Assembly: GCF_016652235.1 (NCBI RefSeq) | Contig: NZ_JAEPKU010000001.1 | Coordinates: forward strand, 35,062 to 99,061 | From: Dysgonomonas sp. Marseille-P4677 | Lineage (GTDB): Bacteria; Bacteroidota; Bacteroidia; Bacteroidales; Dysgonomonadaceae | Length of the DNA stretch: 64,000 nt | Direction of reading: 5' to 3' | Shown: piece after piece, positions 8,037 to 16,506 of the stretch | Layout: each line of letters starts with the position of its first letter | How positions within the stretch are numbered: the stretch's first letter is position 1 | The notes under the pieces: generated by a model | Seen by the model: the letters and a program-made list of their open reading frames with translations, nothing else | Told to the model about the DNA's origin: nothing | Databases searched by the model: none | Position numbers and translations under genes: made by a program

Positions 8037-10850
8037 ATGAAAAGGTATATTCCCCTACTTTTATTTTTGTGTATCTTCTTTCAATTAAGTGCACAAGCTC
8101 AGACTGTAAATATAAAAGGCGCAATATTTGATGATGCGACAAAAGATGGCATCGAATTAGCAAGTATTCGCATATTGAACGAAACAGACAGCACTTATAT
8201 TACAGGTGCAGTGACGAATGAATCGGGGAAGTTTAGTGTTGGAGTAAAGCCCGGAAAATACATTTTACATATTTCTTTTCTAGGCTATCTGGAACAATTT
8301 GTAAATGTGAATACCCATGATAAAACTTCTATAGGGAATATATATTTAAAAGAAGACGGAATCATGTTAGCAGAGGCGACAGTAGAAGCTAAAGCTCCCG
8401 AAATAATAATAAAAGGAGATACCGCTGAATATAATGCATCTGCTTACAAAGTGCAGGAAAGCGCAGTTTTAGGAGATCTGATAAAGAGACTGCCGGGAGC
8501 GGAGATAGATTCGGAAGGAAAAATAACTGTAAATGGAAAGGATATTTCTAAAATATTAGTTGATGGCAAGGATTTTTTTAGTAAAGATCCTAAAACTGCA
8601 TCGGAGAACCTGCCTGCTAGAATGGTTGAAAAGTTACAAGTATTGGATCAAAAGTCAGATATGGCTCTTCTTACAGGCTTTGATGACGGAGAAGAGCAAA
8701 CTGTAATAAACCTCGTAGTAAAGCCCGGGATGAAAGAAGGAGTTATGGGCTCCGTATCGGGAGGATATGGAAATAAAGACCGTTATGAAGGAAATGGTTT
8801 CGTAAATATTGCCAGAAATGACAACAGACTTTCTGCTTTAGGAAATTTTAATAATAATAACAACGCCGGAGGTGGCGGAGGAGGACGTGGTTGGGGCAGA
8901 AACCGAGGCCTTACCGAAACAGCAATGGGAGGCGTGAATATTGCAATGGAACCTTCAGAGAAATTTAAATACGATGGTGATGTTCAGTATAGAGGAACTG
9001 ATAACGATGTGGAAACAATGAGCAACATAACATATACAAGTAGTGATATGGTTGAGAATAAAACTTCCTTCCAAAACAATAATAATAAAAATATGAACGG
9101 AAGGTTTAAATTCGAATGGCAACCGGATAGCCTGACTAATATCATATTTAGGCCAAATGTCTCATATTCGAAGAATAATCAGTTTTCTTTTGGAAAATCG
9201 GAGCGAACAAGTGTGTCGAACGAAAGTGATAATTTTTTATCTGATTCCAAATCAACGTCAGCAGGAAATACTCTTGGCTTGGATGGAAATCTATTAATAA
9301 ATAGGAAACTAAATAGCAAGGGGAGATCTATTTCAGTAGAACTGTCTGGTGGATTATCTGATGGAGACACTGACGGTATAACTTACTCAGAAATTGATTA
9401 TTACAATAAGGCAGAAGAACCAAAAATTCAGGATCAGATTTATAATCAGAAAAACAACAGTTATAATTGGCGAACACGTTTGTCATATCTAGAGCCTATA
9501 GGGAGGAATAATTTTCTTGAACTAGCTTATAATATAAGAAACACCCATTCTGAAACAGATAAGAAAACATATGAACAAGATGCTTCTAAAGACTATACAG
9601 TCATCGCAGAAGATTATACTCGTATTACAAAGAACGACTTTTTAAATCAGAATATATCATTAAACTTTCAGGCTCGTCGCCAAAAATATAATTATACAGT
9701 AGGGGTGGGATTAGAACCTTCGCGTTCGCAAACATCCGTTGTACAGCCTAATATGAAAGAAAATAAAGATAGAGCACGAAATTTTATCAATTTTGCTCCA
9801 AGGGTGGAATTGAATTATTTGTGGGATAAGCGGCATAATCTTCGGATAAGGTATAACGGGCAAACAGATCAGGCATCTACGGATCAGTTATATGATGGTA
9901 TTATTACCCAGAGTGCTACAGATACTACACGAGGTAATCCGAATTTGAAACCTAGTTTTGAACATAGGTTGAATATCCGTTATCAAAAATATATGGCAGA
10001 GAAAGCGTCATCTATTATGAGTTTTGCCGATATCAGATATACCACAAATGCGATTGCTTCTATTACCCGTATTGGAGAAGGCAATAGCCGAAATACAACT
10101 TATGAGAACATTGATGGAAATATGACAGGTCGACTAATGTTTATGTATAATACTCCATTGAGGAACAAACGCTTTTCTATCAATACTCGTACATTTGCTA
10201 ATTATAGCAGGGATAATACTTTTATTACAGATCGTAATGGCGGTGATCCTCAAAAGAACACAGCTAATACCTATGGCATAAATGAGGGGTTAGGTCTGAA
10301 ATTCAATTCAGATAAATTTCAGTTTAATATTAGAGGAAGTATATCTTATGAAAATACAAGAAACTCTTTGTCCTCAAATCTAAATGAATCACTTAAAAAT
10401 CAGGAAATTTATAATTATGGAGGTGGCGGTGATTTCTCATGGTATTTACCATATAATTTTGTGCTTGAAAGTGACTTGAATTATTCATCTAATTCAGGTT
10501 ATTCAGGAGGTTATCAGGAAAACTCATGGATATGGAATGCTTCGCTAGCAAAAGAATTTAACATAAAAATAAAAAAAGATGCGGGTACGACTAATCTTCC
10601 TGCCACTTTACGCTTTAAGATATACGATATACTACAGGATCAAAGTAATATATCCCGTAGCTCAAACGCAAACAATATAACTTATAGCACCTATAATACG
10701 ATCAGCAGTTATTTTATAGTAGGCCTTACTATTCGCTTCCAATCTTTCAAAGGAGGAGCGAAGAGTAGTGATATGGAGTATGACGGTGGTCGCAGATATG
10801 GTCCTCCTGGAGGTGGAAGAGGCGGCAGAGGTGGTGGCCCAATGTTTTAG
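8037..10850 (+). CDS. Outer-membrane beta-barrel protein (TonB-receptor-like, CarboxypepD-regulatory N terminus)
   Basis: 937 residues with a signal peptide (MKRYIPLLLFLCIFFQLSAQAQ). Residues 25-110 form a carboxypeptidase-regulatory-like beta sandwich (VNIKGAIFDDATKDGIELASI...). A plug-like section follows (GDLIKRLPGAEIDSEGKITVNGKDISKILVDGKDFF), then a long barrel of the 'outer membrane beta-barrel family' type rather than SusC. An asparagine/glycine-rich insert is near residue 280 and a Gly-Arg-rich tail ends the protein (GGGRGGRGGGPMF). No SusD or TonB partner is adjacent, so the ligand is unknown. It is monocistronic and ends at a strong bidirectional terminator. The Gly-rich tail after the last strand is unusual, because these proteins normally end with an aromatic residue closing the barrel; here the final residue is still Phe. 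Confidence 0.85.
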   Translation: MKRYIPLLLFLCIFFQLSAQAQTVNIKGAIFDDATKDGIELASIRILNETDSTYITGAVTNESGKFSVGVKPGKYILHISFLGYLEQFVNVNTHDKTSIGNIYLKEDGIMLAEATVEAKAPEIIIKGDTAEYNASAYKVQESAVLGDLIKRLPGAEIDSEGKITVNGKDISKILVDGKDFFSKDPKTASENLPARMVEKLQVLDQKSDMALLTGFDDGEEQTVINLVVKPGMKEGVMGSVSGGYGNKDRYEGNGFVNIARNDNRLSALGNFNNNNNAGGGGGGRGWGRNRGLTETAMGGVNIAMEPSEKFKYDGDVQYRGTDNDVETMSNITYTSSDMVENKTSFQNNNNKNMNGRFKFEWQPDSLTNIIFRPNVSYSKNNQFSFGKSERTSVSNESDNFLSDSKSTSAGNTLGLDGNLLINRKLNSKGRSISVELSGGLSDGDTDGITYSEIDYYNKAEEPKIQDQIYNQKNNSYNWRTRLSYLEPIGRNNFLELAYNIRNTHSETDKKTYEQDASKDYTVIAEDYTRITKNDFLNQNISLNFQARRQKYNYTVGVGLEPSRSQTSVVQPNMKENKDRARNFINFAPRVELNYLWDKRHNLRIRYNGQTDQASTDQLYDGIITQSATDTTRGNPNLKPSFEHRLNIRYQKYMAEKASSIMSFADIRYTTNAIASITRIGEGNSRNTTYENIDGNMTGRLMFMYNTPLRNKRFSINTRTFANYSRDNTFITDRNGGDPQKNTANTYGINEGLGLKFNSDKFQFNIRGSISYENTRNSLSSNLNESLKNQEIYNYGGGGDFSWYLPYNFVLESDLNYSSNSGYSGGYQENSWIWNASLAKEFNIKIKKDAGTTNLPATLRFKIYDILQDQSNISRSSNANNITYSTYNTISSYFIVGLTIRFQSFKGGAKSSDMEYDGGRRYGPPGGGRGGRGGGPMF

Positions 10851-10880
10851 CAATTAAATTAATATATACTTTTATAAAAT

Positions 10881-10912
10881 AAATGGGGATGGCAGTCATG
10901 CCATCCCCATTT
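10881..10912. terminator. Bidirectional intrinsic terminator
   Basis: A perfect 14-bp stem, AAATGGGGATGGCA (10881-10894) with TGCCATCCCCATTT (10899-10912), around a 4-base loop. A/T-rich flanks serve both the plus-strand barrel gene and the convergent gene at 10935. Confidence 0.85.
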
Positions 10913-10934
10913 ATTTTAAAACTTTAACGACGGA

Positions 10935-11384
10935 TTATTTTAGAGTAATGAGATCGTTTATGTTATCAGTATTATTTACTTCCTTTATTTGCTTAACAGA
11001 TAGCAGCTCATTATTATCACCATATAAATAGATAATCATGTCCATCTTTTCAGACCACTTTTCTTTATTATTATTCCATTTTGTATAAGTCATACTCGCT
11101 AACTTATTTACTTCATTATATTGGTATTTATGTATACCACAATTGATCCAACCTTTTTCCTTGTCCCATATACTCAATGTTCTCGTAAGGATTTTTCCTT
11201 TTTTATCATAGAAGTAGCAAACTTTCTCTTGAGGAACTAAGGTCTTTCCCTCTAGTGTAATATATTCTTTTGTTATACCTGATTCATTACTTCCAACATT
11301 GCTATAAGTTTTTGTCTCTTTAGCATTAAGATTCATTATTGATACTAATACGGCGAATACTGAAGTTAAAATAGTTGTTTTCAT
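10935..11384 (-). CDS. Small secreted protein, DUF3836-like
   Basis: 149 residues with a signal peptide (MKTTILTSVFAVLVSIMNLNA). The mature part is a series of short beta strands with aromatic and charged alternation (YFYDKKGKILTRTLSIWDKEKGWINCGIHKYQYNE), which resembles the Bacteroidales secreted family DUF3836; I assign this by resemblance only. The function is unknown. It has its own -7 box and shares a terminator with the barrel gene, so it is an independent unit. No lipobox and no catalytic motif seen. Confidence 0.65.
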   Translation of the reverse strand: MKTTILTSVFAVLVSIMNLNAKETKTYSNVGSNESGITKEYITLEGKTLVPQEKVCYFYDKKGKILTRTLSIWDKEKGWINCGIHKYQYNEVNKLASMTYTKWNNNKEKWSEKMDMIIYLYGDNNELLSVKQIKEVNNTDNINDLITLK

Positions 11385-11431
11385 AATTGTATGTTTTTAA
11401 TTTGTAATTATTCATATAGAATATATTATGT

Positions 11432-11439
11432 CAAATCTA
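11432..11439 (-). promoter_or_regulatory. -7 promoter box for the DUF3836-like gene
   Basis: The minus strand reads TAGATTTG (TAnnTTTG), 48 bases upstream of the start codon. No -33 box at the expected distance. Confidence 0.45.
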
Positions 11440-11645
11440 TGCCATAAATTATAAGGTGCTTATACATAGTGTTCTATGTGTTTTTGTCATTTTTTATTAT
11501 GTAAATTATTTTTACAATTGATGTTTATTTTTGATACAGAAGATTTAAATTATATCTTTCCTCTTTATCTAAAAATCCTGATTCAGGTAGTGAGTTCAGG
11601 TCTAATTATATTATTACAAAACGAACAACTAAGAACTATTATCTT

Positions 11646-11653
11646 TATTTTTG
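11646..11653 (+). promoter_or_regulatory. -7 promoter box for the protease-xseA-xseB-ispD operon
   Basis: TATTTTTG matches TAnnTTTG and lies 20 bases before the ATG at 11673, implying a very short leader. No exact -33 TTTG. Confidence 0.5.
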
Positions 11654-11672
11654 CATAAAACATATAATAAAC

Positions 11673-13097
11673 ATGAAGAAGATTCCTTTGCTATGCATTC
11701 TGCTTTTTATAGTTTCTGCTTTATTTGCGCAGAGCTATAATTACAAATTTCGCTTAACACTAAAAGACAAAGGGCAAACTGCCTATACGATAGATAAGCC
11801 ATCAGAATTTCTGTCTTCTAAGGCCATAGAACGCCGCCAGAAACAAAATCTGCCAATAGATAAAACAGATCTGCCTATTTCGGACGACTATTTGAAAGCC
11901 ATAGAAGATTTGGGAGGAGTCGTTGTTGCAAAGAGTAAATGGTTGGGTACAGTTGCTGTCCATTGTACCGATAGCATGATGATCGAAAAACTAAAAGAAC
12001 TGCCATTTGTATCTGATGCATTATTTGTGTGGAAAGGAAAGCCAAAAGGAGAGTTGATAAACGATAGTATAATTAGATATCCTGCATTGGAGACCATTTC
12101 TTTCGGAAACTATTATTCCAAGTCTGTGGATAATATAAAAATCAATAACGGACAATATTTACATGACGCAGGATTCAAGGGTAAAGGAATAGATATTGCT
12201 GTTATAGATGCCGGATTTAACCATTTGCCTCAAATAGAGATGCTCGATAATTTGACGATACTTGGTTCTAAAGGGTTTGTATATGAAAATGAAGATTTGT
12301 TTAATAACGCAAACCAGCATGGATTGAATGTATTGTCTTGCATAGGTACTAACAAACCAATGCAGTTTGTAGGTACAGCACCTCAAGCAGCATTTTGGTT
12401 ATTGGGTTCTGAAGACGCTCGCAGTGAATTTCCTATAGAAGAAGACTATTGGGCAACTGCTGTTGAATATGCGGATAGTGTAGGAGTTGCAGTTGTAAAT
12501 ACGTCTTTGGGATATAATAATTTCGATAGCCCCGCTAAAAGTTATACGCATAAGGACATTGATGGGAAAACATCATATATAACTCGTGCGGCAGAGAGAG
12601 CTACTCAAAAAGGGATGCTCATCATTGTCAGTGGGGGAAATTCAGGTGATTCGGAATGGGAAAAGATAACTCCGCCATCCGATGCTTTTAATGTGCTGAC
12701 TGTCGGTGCCATAAAAAGAGATTCCACCATCGCTCCATTCAGTTCGAGAGGCTTAACGGCGGACCTTCGTATTAAACCGGATGTTATGGCTTTAGGAGCA
12801 GGATCGATAGTAGTTGATGATAAAGGATTGGTTACTCGTAAATCGGGTACTTCATTCTCCTCTCCAATCATGAGTGGAATGGCTGCCTGTCTTTGGCAGG
12901 CGTTGCCGAGTCTAACCAATATTGAGATTCTTACTATTATAAAACAAGCTTCAGATAATTATGAAACCCCTGACCGCGACTATGGCTATGGTATTCCTGA
13001 TATGAAAATAGCCTTGGAGTTAGGACAGGCTCTTGTAGCTAAGAAAGAAGAATTGAAGAATATACAACAAAGCAAAGACTCTAAAAGAAAAAAATGA
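11673..13097 (+). CDS. Secreted subtilisin-like serine protease (S8)
   Basis: 474 residues with a signal peptide (MKKIPLLCILLFIVSALFAQ). An N-terminal propeptide-like region runs to about residue 150 and contains a conserved ERRQKQNLPIDKTDLPIS segment. The catalytic triad is clear: Asp179 in VIDAGF, His216 in QHGLNV, Ser394 in SGTSFSSP; the oxyanion Asn is in SGGNSG. No type IX secretion C-terminal domain is visible; the protein ends in a lysine-rich tail, so it may stay in the periplasm. It is the first gene of a compact unit and its last bases overlap xseA (ATGA). The physiological link to exonuclease VII is unclear and may only reflect shared transcription. Confidence 0.92.
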   Translation: MKKIPLLCILLFIVSALFAQSYNYKFRLTLKDKGQTAYTIDKPSEFLSSKAIERRQKQNLPIDKTDLPISDDYLKAIEDLGGVVVAKSKWLGTVAVHCTDSMMIEKLKELPFVSDALFVWKGKPKGELINDSIIRYPALETISFGNYYSKSVDNIKINNGQYLHDAGFKGKGIDIAVIDAGFNHLPQIEMLDNLTILGSKGFVYENEDLFNNANQHGLNVLSCIGTNKPMQFVGTAPQAAFWLLGSEDARSEFPIEEDYWATAVEYADSVGVAVVNTSLGYNNFDSPAKSYTHKDIDGKTSYITRAAERATQKGMLIIVSGGNSGDSEWEKITPPSDAFNVLTVGAIKRDSTIAPFSSRGLTADLRIKPDVMALGAGSIVVDDKGLVTRKSGTSFSSPIMSGMAACLWQALPSLTNIEILTIIKQASDNYETPDRDYGYGIPDMKIALELGQALVAKKEELKNIQQSKDSKRKK

Positions 13098-14461
13098 ACA
13101 ATTCAGCCATATCCCTCTATGAACTGAATAGCCTTATAAAAGGTGTTCTAAGCGATAGTATTCCCGAACGGCTTTGGATAAGAGCAGAGATGAGCGATGT
13201 GCGTGTTAATCAGAACGGCCATTGCTATCTTGAATTTATCGAAAAAGACCAATCCGGAAGAACATTGGTTGCAAAAGTTAGAGGAATGATATGGGCAAAT
13301 ACTTTCTATTTACTTAGGTCTTATTTTGAAAACGCTACAAAACAGAGTTTTTCTTCAGGACTTAAAGTCTTAGTGCAAGTGAGCGTCGATTTTCATGAGC
13401 TTTATGGTCTGAGTCTGACAGTCTACGATATAGATCCGAGCTATACACTCGGCGATCAGGCATTAAACAGAGCCGCTATATTGAAACAATTGGAAGAAGA
13501 TGGAGTCCTTTATCTGAATAAAGAATTGGAATTGCCTTTGCCTACTAATAGAATTGCTATTATTTCTTCTCCAACAGCAGCAGGATATGAAGACTTTTTA
13601 GATCAACTGCATAAAAACGCCTTTGGGTTTGTATTCTATACCAAATTATTTCCTGCTATTATGCAGGGCGACAGAGCCGAAGATTCTGTAATTTCAGCAT
13701 TGGAGCGTATATATGAATATCAGGATTGTTTCGATGTGGTAGTTATTATACGGGGTGGTGGAGCAACCTCCGATTTGAGTTGTTTCGATTCCTATTTGCT
13801 TGCAGCCAGTTGTGCGCAGTTTTCCTTGCCTATTATTACAGGAATAGGGCATGAACGGGACGAAACGGTTCTGGATATTGTGGCGCACACTAGAGCTAAA
13901 ACTCCAACGGCAGTTGCCGAATTTTTAATTAATAATCTGGCCGAAACCGCATTGGAATTAGCAGAAATATCACAAGATATAGTTTCTTCTGTTGTACAAC
14001 GTTTGCAGGAAGAAAATGTAAAGTTAAATGTTTTTGAGACTAAAAATTCTTTTGTGTTGAAAGGTTGGTATAGAGAACAGCAAACAATACTATCTTCATC
14101 CAAAGTTGTTTTGATAAGAGGAATGCAGCGTATACAACGCGAGAATATGAATAAATTTGATTTATTGGAAGAGGTTCTTAGTAAGAAATCGCAACAAATG
14201 CTGAAAATGAACGAAGAGCGTTTCCTCCAAATAGAAGAGTCTCTGAATCGTAATACACAAAGATTACTTAAAGATGAATCAAACAAGTTGCAAATATTGG
14301 AAAAACATATACAATTATCTTCTCCCGAGAATATTTTAAAGAAAGGATATACCTTGACTATGAAAGCAGGCAAGGTAATAAAGCAAAGTGAAGTATTGAA
14401 AAGCGGAGATGAGATAACTACTTGCTTTTCAGATGGTCAAATAGATTCGATAGTAAAATAA
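13094..14461 (+). CDS. xseA: Exodeoxyribonuclease VII large subunit
   Basis: 455 residues. The N-terminal OB-fold domain covers about residues 1-110 (LWIRAEMSDVRVNQNGHCYLEFIE). The catalytic domain holds the family motifs RIAIISSPTAAGYEDFLDQL, VVVIIRGGGATSDLSCFDS and ITGIGHERDETVLDIVAHTRAKTPTAVAEFL. A long coiled coil, which forms the filament that packs XseB subunits, fills residues 270-400. ExoVII degrades single-stranded DNA in both directions and acts in mismatch repair and quinolone-damage processing. It starts inside the protease stop (4-base overlap) and is separated from xseB by a WG-repeat gene. Confidence 0.95.
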   Translation: MNNSAISLYELNSLIKGVLSDSIPERLWIRAEMSDVRVNQNGHCYLEFIEKDQSGRTLVAKVRGMIWANTFYLLRSYFENATKQSFSSGLKVLVQVSVDFHELYGLSLTVYDIDPSYTLGDQALNRAAILKQLEEDGVLYLNKELELPLPTNRIAIISSPTAAGYEDFLDQLHKNAFGFVFYTKLFPAIMQGDRAEDSVISALERIYEYQDCFDVVVIIRGGGATSDLSCFDSYLLAASCAQFSLPIITGIGHERDETVLDIVAHTRAKTPTAVAEFLINNLAETALELAEISQDIVSSVVQRLQEENVKLNVFETKNSFVLKGWYREQQTILSSSKVVLIRGMQRIQRENMNKFDLLEEVLSKKSQQMLKMNEERFLQIEESLNRNTQRLLKDESNKLQILEKHIQLSSPENILKKGYTLTMKAGKVIKQSEVLKSGDEITTCFSDGQIDSIVK

Positions 14462-14462
14462 G

Positions 14463-15515
14463 ATGAGCATAACAAATAAAAAACCATTACCATTTTTATT
14501 TCCGTTTAATTTTAATGACGGAATGGTTCAAATAGCGCGACAATCGGGTATGGGTTACGCCAATAAAAGTGGAGAGCTTATTATTCCGTGTTCTTATACT
14601 ACCGGATATTCTTTCAGTGAAGGCTTGGCTTATGTAATTAAAGGAGATAAAAAAGCATTTATCAATAAATTGGGTCAAGAAGTTATTTCTCTGAAGTACG
14701 AAGAAGTTGATATGTTTTGCGAAGGTCTTGCAGCTGTGATGGATGTTGAAGGCAAATGGGGATTCATTGATCAAATGGGCAATGAAGTAATACCATGTGA
14801 ATACGACGAAGTAAACTGGTTTACGGAAGGACTCTGTGGCGTTTATACAAAAGAAGGAGGTGGATTTATAGATAAATCAGGCAATAAAGTGATCCCTTGT
14901 ATATACGATAGCATACTGGAGTTTAATGACGGGGTTGCAATTGTTTGTAAAGATGGGTATAGTGGATGTATTGATATGAAAGGCAATATTGTCGTACCCT
15001 TAATATATGGAAAACTAGATTTAAGTAGATGTGTAGATGGTAGGATTACACTGGGTAAAGGAGATAAGTACGGAGCAATAGATAAAAATGGGAATGAAGT
15101 TATTCCTTTTATTTATGAAGATATCTCTGATTTCTCCGAAGGATTGGTTACGGTTTTGCTGAATGGAAAATACGGATGTATTAATAAAGGAGGAGAGGTA
15201 GTTATTCCATTCGAATATGATGCCATCGAAGATTTTAGTGAAGGTCTTGCAGCTGTTAAAAAAGCCGGTAAATGGGGATTTATAGATAGGAATAACAATT
15301 TGGCTATTCCTTTCCAATATAATATTGCTAATTCATTTTCTGATGGCCTGGCATTTGTCCGCAGAGGGGGACGTAAAGGTTATTATATCGATCATAATAA
15401 TGAGGTAAATGTCGTTTTGACCAAAGAATATACAATTGTAGAAAAAGTAAAGATTGGCTTTTTTATCGCTGCCTTTTTAGGAATTATAGTATTGTTAATT
15501 AGTAAACTATTTTGA
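14463..15515 (+). CDS. WG-repeat protein with C-terminal membrane anchor
   Basis: 350 residues. About eight to nine repeats of roughly 35 residues, each with a variant of the core EGLAAV..GKWGFID..GNEVIPCEYD, cover residues 15-320; this is the WG-repeat beta-rich fold. There is no signal peptide, and a hydrophobic segment (IGFFIAAFLGIIVLLI) sits at the extreme C terminus, so it looks tail-anchored with the repeats in the cytoplasm. It is inserted between xseA (1-base gap) and xseB (3-base gap), so it must be co-transcribed with both exonuclease VII subunits. WG proteins have no general assigned activity; some are thought to be binding scaffolds. A link to DNA repair is inference from position only. 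Confidence 0.85.
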   Translation: MSITNKKPLPFLFPFNFNDGMVQIARQSGMGYANKSGELIIPCSYTTGYSFSEGLAYVIKGDKKAFINKLGQEVISLKYEEVDMFCEGLAAVMDVEGKWGFIDQMGNEVIPCEYDEVNWFTEGLCGVYTKEGGGFIDKSGNKVIPCIYDSILEFNDGVAIVCKDGYSGCIDMKGNIVVPLIYGKLDLSRCVDGRITLGKGDKYGAIDKNGNEVIPFIYEDISDFSEGLVTVLLNGKYGCINKGGEVVIPFEYDAIEDFSEGLAAVKKAGKWGFIDRNNNLAIPFQYNIANSFSDGLAFVRRGGRKGYYIDHNNEVNVVLTKEYTIVEKVKIGFFIAAFLGIIVLLISKLF

Positions 15516-15518
15516 TTT

Positions 15519-15716
15519 ATGGCAAAAAAGGAACAAACATATGGCGATGCGATGCAGGAATTACAGGATATTATGTATCGCATCGAGAATGACGATCTTG
15601 ACGTGGATATACTTCTCGAAGAAGTGAAGAAAGCAGCAACTCTCATTAAGTTTTGCAAAGATAAGTTGCAGAAAACAAATGTAGAAATACAAAAGATACT
15701 TGATAAAATAGAATGA
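15519..15716 (+). CDS. xseB: Exodeoxyribonuclease VII small subunit
   Basis: 65 residues, the normal size for XseB, with the family's helical hairpin ([44 protein letters not shown]). Several copies coat the XseA coiled coil and are needed for nuclease activity. It overlaps the ispD start by 4 bases (ATGA), so it is translationally coupled to ispD. Confidence 0.93.
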   Translation: MAKKEQTYGDAMQELQDIMYRIENDDLDVDILLEEVKKAATLIKFCKDKLQKTNVEIQKILDKIE

Positions 15717-16387
15717 GCCGAAGAAATGTCATTATAGTCGCTGGCGGCAAAGGATTACGTATGGGTAGCGATTTGCCGAAACAATTTATACCTGTTGGCG
15801 GTAAACCTGTATTGATGCGTACTATCGAGAATTTTTACCATTTCGATAATGATATAAATATTATTCTGGTATTACCTCTTTCTCATCAAGTATATTGGAA
15901 AGAGCTTTGTGCCAATTATCATTTCGAAATCGTGCATACTATTGCCATGGGAGGCGATACTCGTTTTCACTCGGTAAAGAATGGTTTAGCCATGGTTAAT
16001 GAAGGCATTGTTGGGGTACAGGATGGTGTAAGGCCTTTTGGTTCGATGGAAATGATTGGAAGATGCTTCGATGCAGTAGAAAAATACCAAGCGGTTATTC
16101 CTGTCGTTGATTCTACCGATAGCCTTCGTGAGATATTAGACGGTAAGCACAGCCGTATTGTAGATCGTTCGAAAATTCGTTTAGTACAAACACCGCAAGT
16201 GTTCGATGTATCTCTGTTAAAAAAGGCGTATGAAACAGAATTTAAAGAAACTTTTACCGACGATGCTTCTGTTGTTGAGGCAATGGGTATAAATATCCAT
16301 CTGGTAAAAGGGGAGGTGACGAATATAAAGATAACTACGCCTTTAGATTTGAAGATTGGGGAGTTGATTGCTGATTCATCTATTTGA
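15713..16387 (+). CDS. ispD: 2-C-methyl-D-erythritol 4-phosphate cytidylyltransferase
   Basis: 224 residues. It converts MEP plus CTP to CDP-ME in the non-mevalonate isoprenoid pathway. The nucleotidyltransferase signature [17 protein letters not shown] is at the N terminus, with the family motifs GVQDGVRPF near residue 105 and [10 protein letters not shown] near residue 180. Last gene of the protease-xseA-WG-xseB-ispD unit; its start overlaps the xseB stop. Length and motifs are normal. No terminator hairpin is evident before the repeat element at 16459. Confidence 0.94.
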   Translation: MSRRNVIIVAGGKGLRMGSDLPKQFIPVGGKPVLMRTIENFYHFDNDINIILVLPLSHQVYWKELCANYHFEIVHTIAMGGDTRFHSVKNGLAMVNEGIVGVQDGVRPFGSMEMIGRCFDAVEKYQAVIPVVDSTDSLREILDGKHSRIVDRSKIRLVQTPQVFDVSLLKKAYETEFKETFTDDASVVEAMGINIHLVKGEVTNIKITTPLDLKIGELIADSSI

Positions 16388-16458
16388 TAGAAGTTTATCT
16401 ATAAATAGAGAATGGATTATAGCTAAATATAGTTTTAGAAAATAGATGAAAAGATTTG

Positions 16459-16492
16459 AAAAGTGTAACCTTTGTCACCTTTTAGTTAAAAA
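16459..16492 (+). repeat. Repeated upstream element, copy 2
   Basis: Identical over 34 bases to 1223-1256; ends 14 bases before the ATG of the ArgE-like gene. Nearly the same spacing to the start codon in copies 1 (13) and 2 (14) favours a promoter with a short leader. Confidence 0.7.
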
Positions 16493-16506
16493 TGAAATAA
16501 AGAATT

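Noticed and set aside
11483..11503. TTTGTCATTTTTTATTATG resembles the repeated element
   Set aside because: The second half does not match (no ARTTAAAA) and no upstream GTAC/GTAAC block; treated as chance in A/T-rich DNA.
11476..11658. 60-residue plus-strand frame before the S8 protease
   Set aside because: No ribosome-start context, hydrophobic composition typical of A/T-rich DNA, and it overlaps the promoter region of the protease.
13792..14373. 193-residue minus-strand frame inside xseA
   Set aside because: Ser/Cys-rich shadow of the xseA coiled coil; no homology to a known family.
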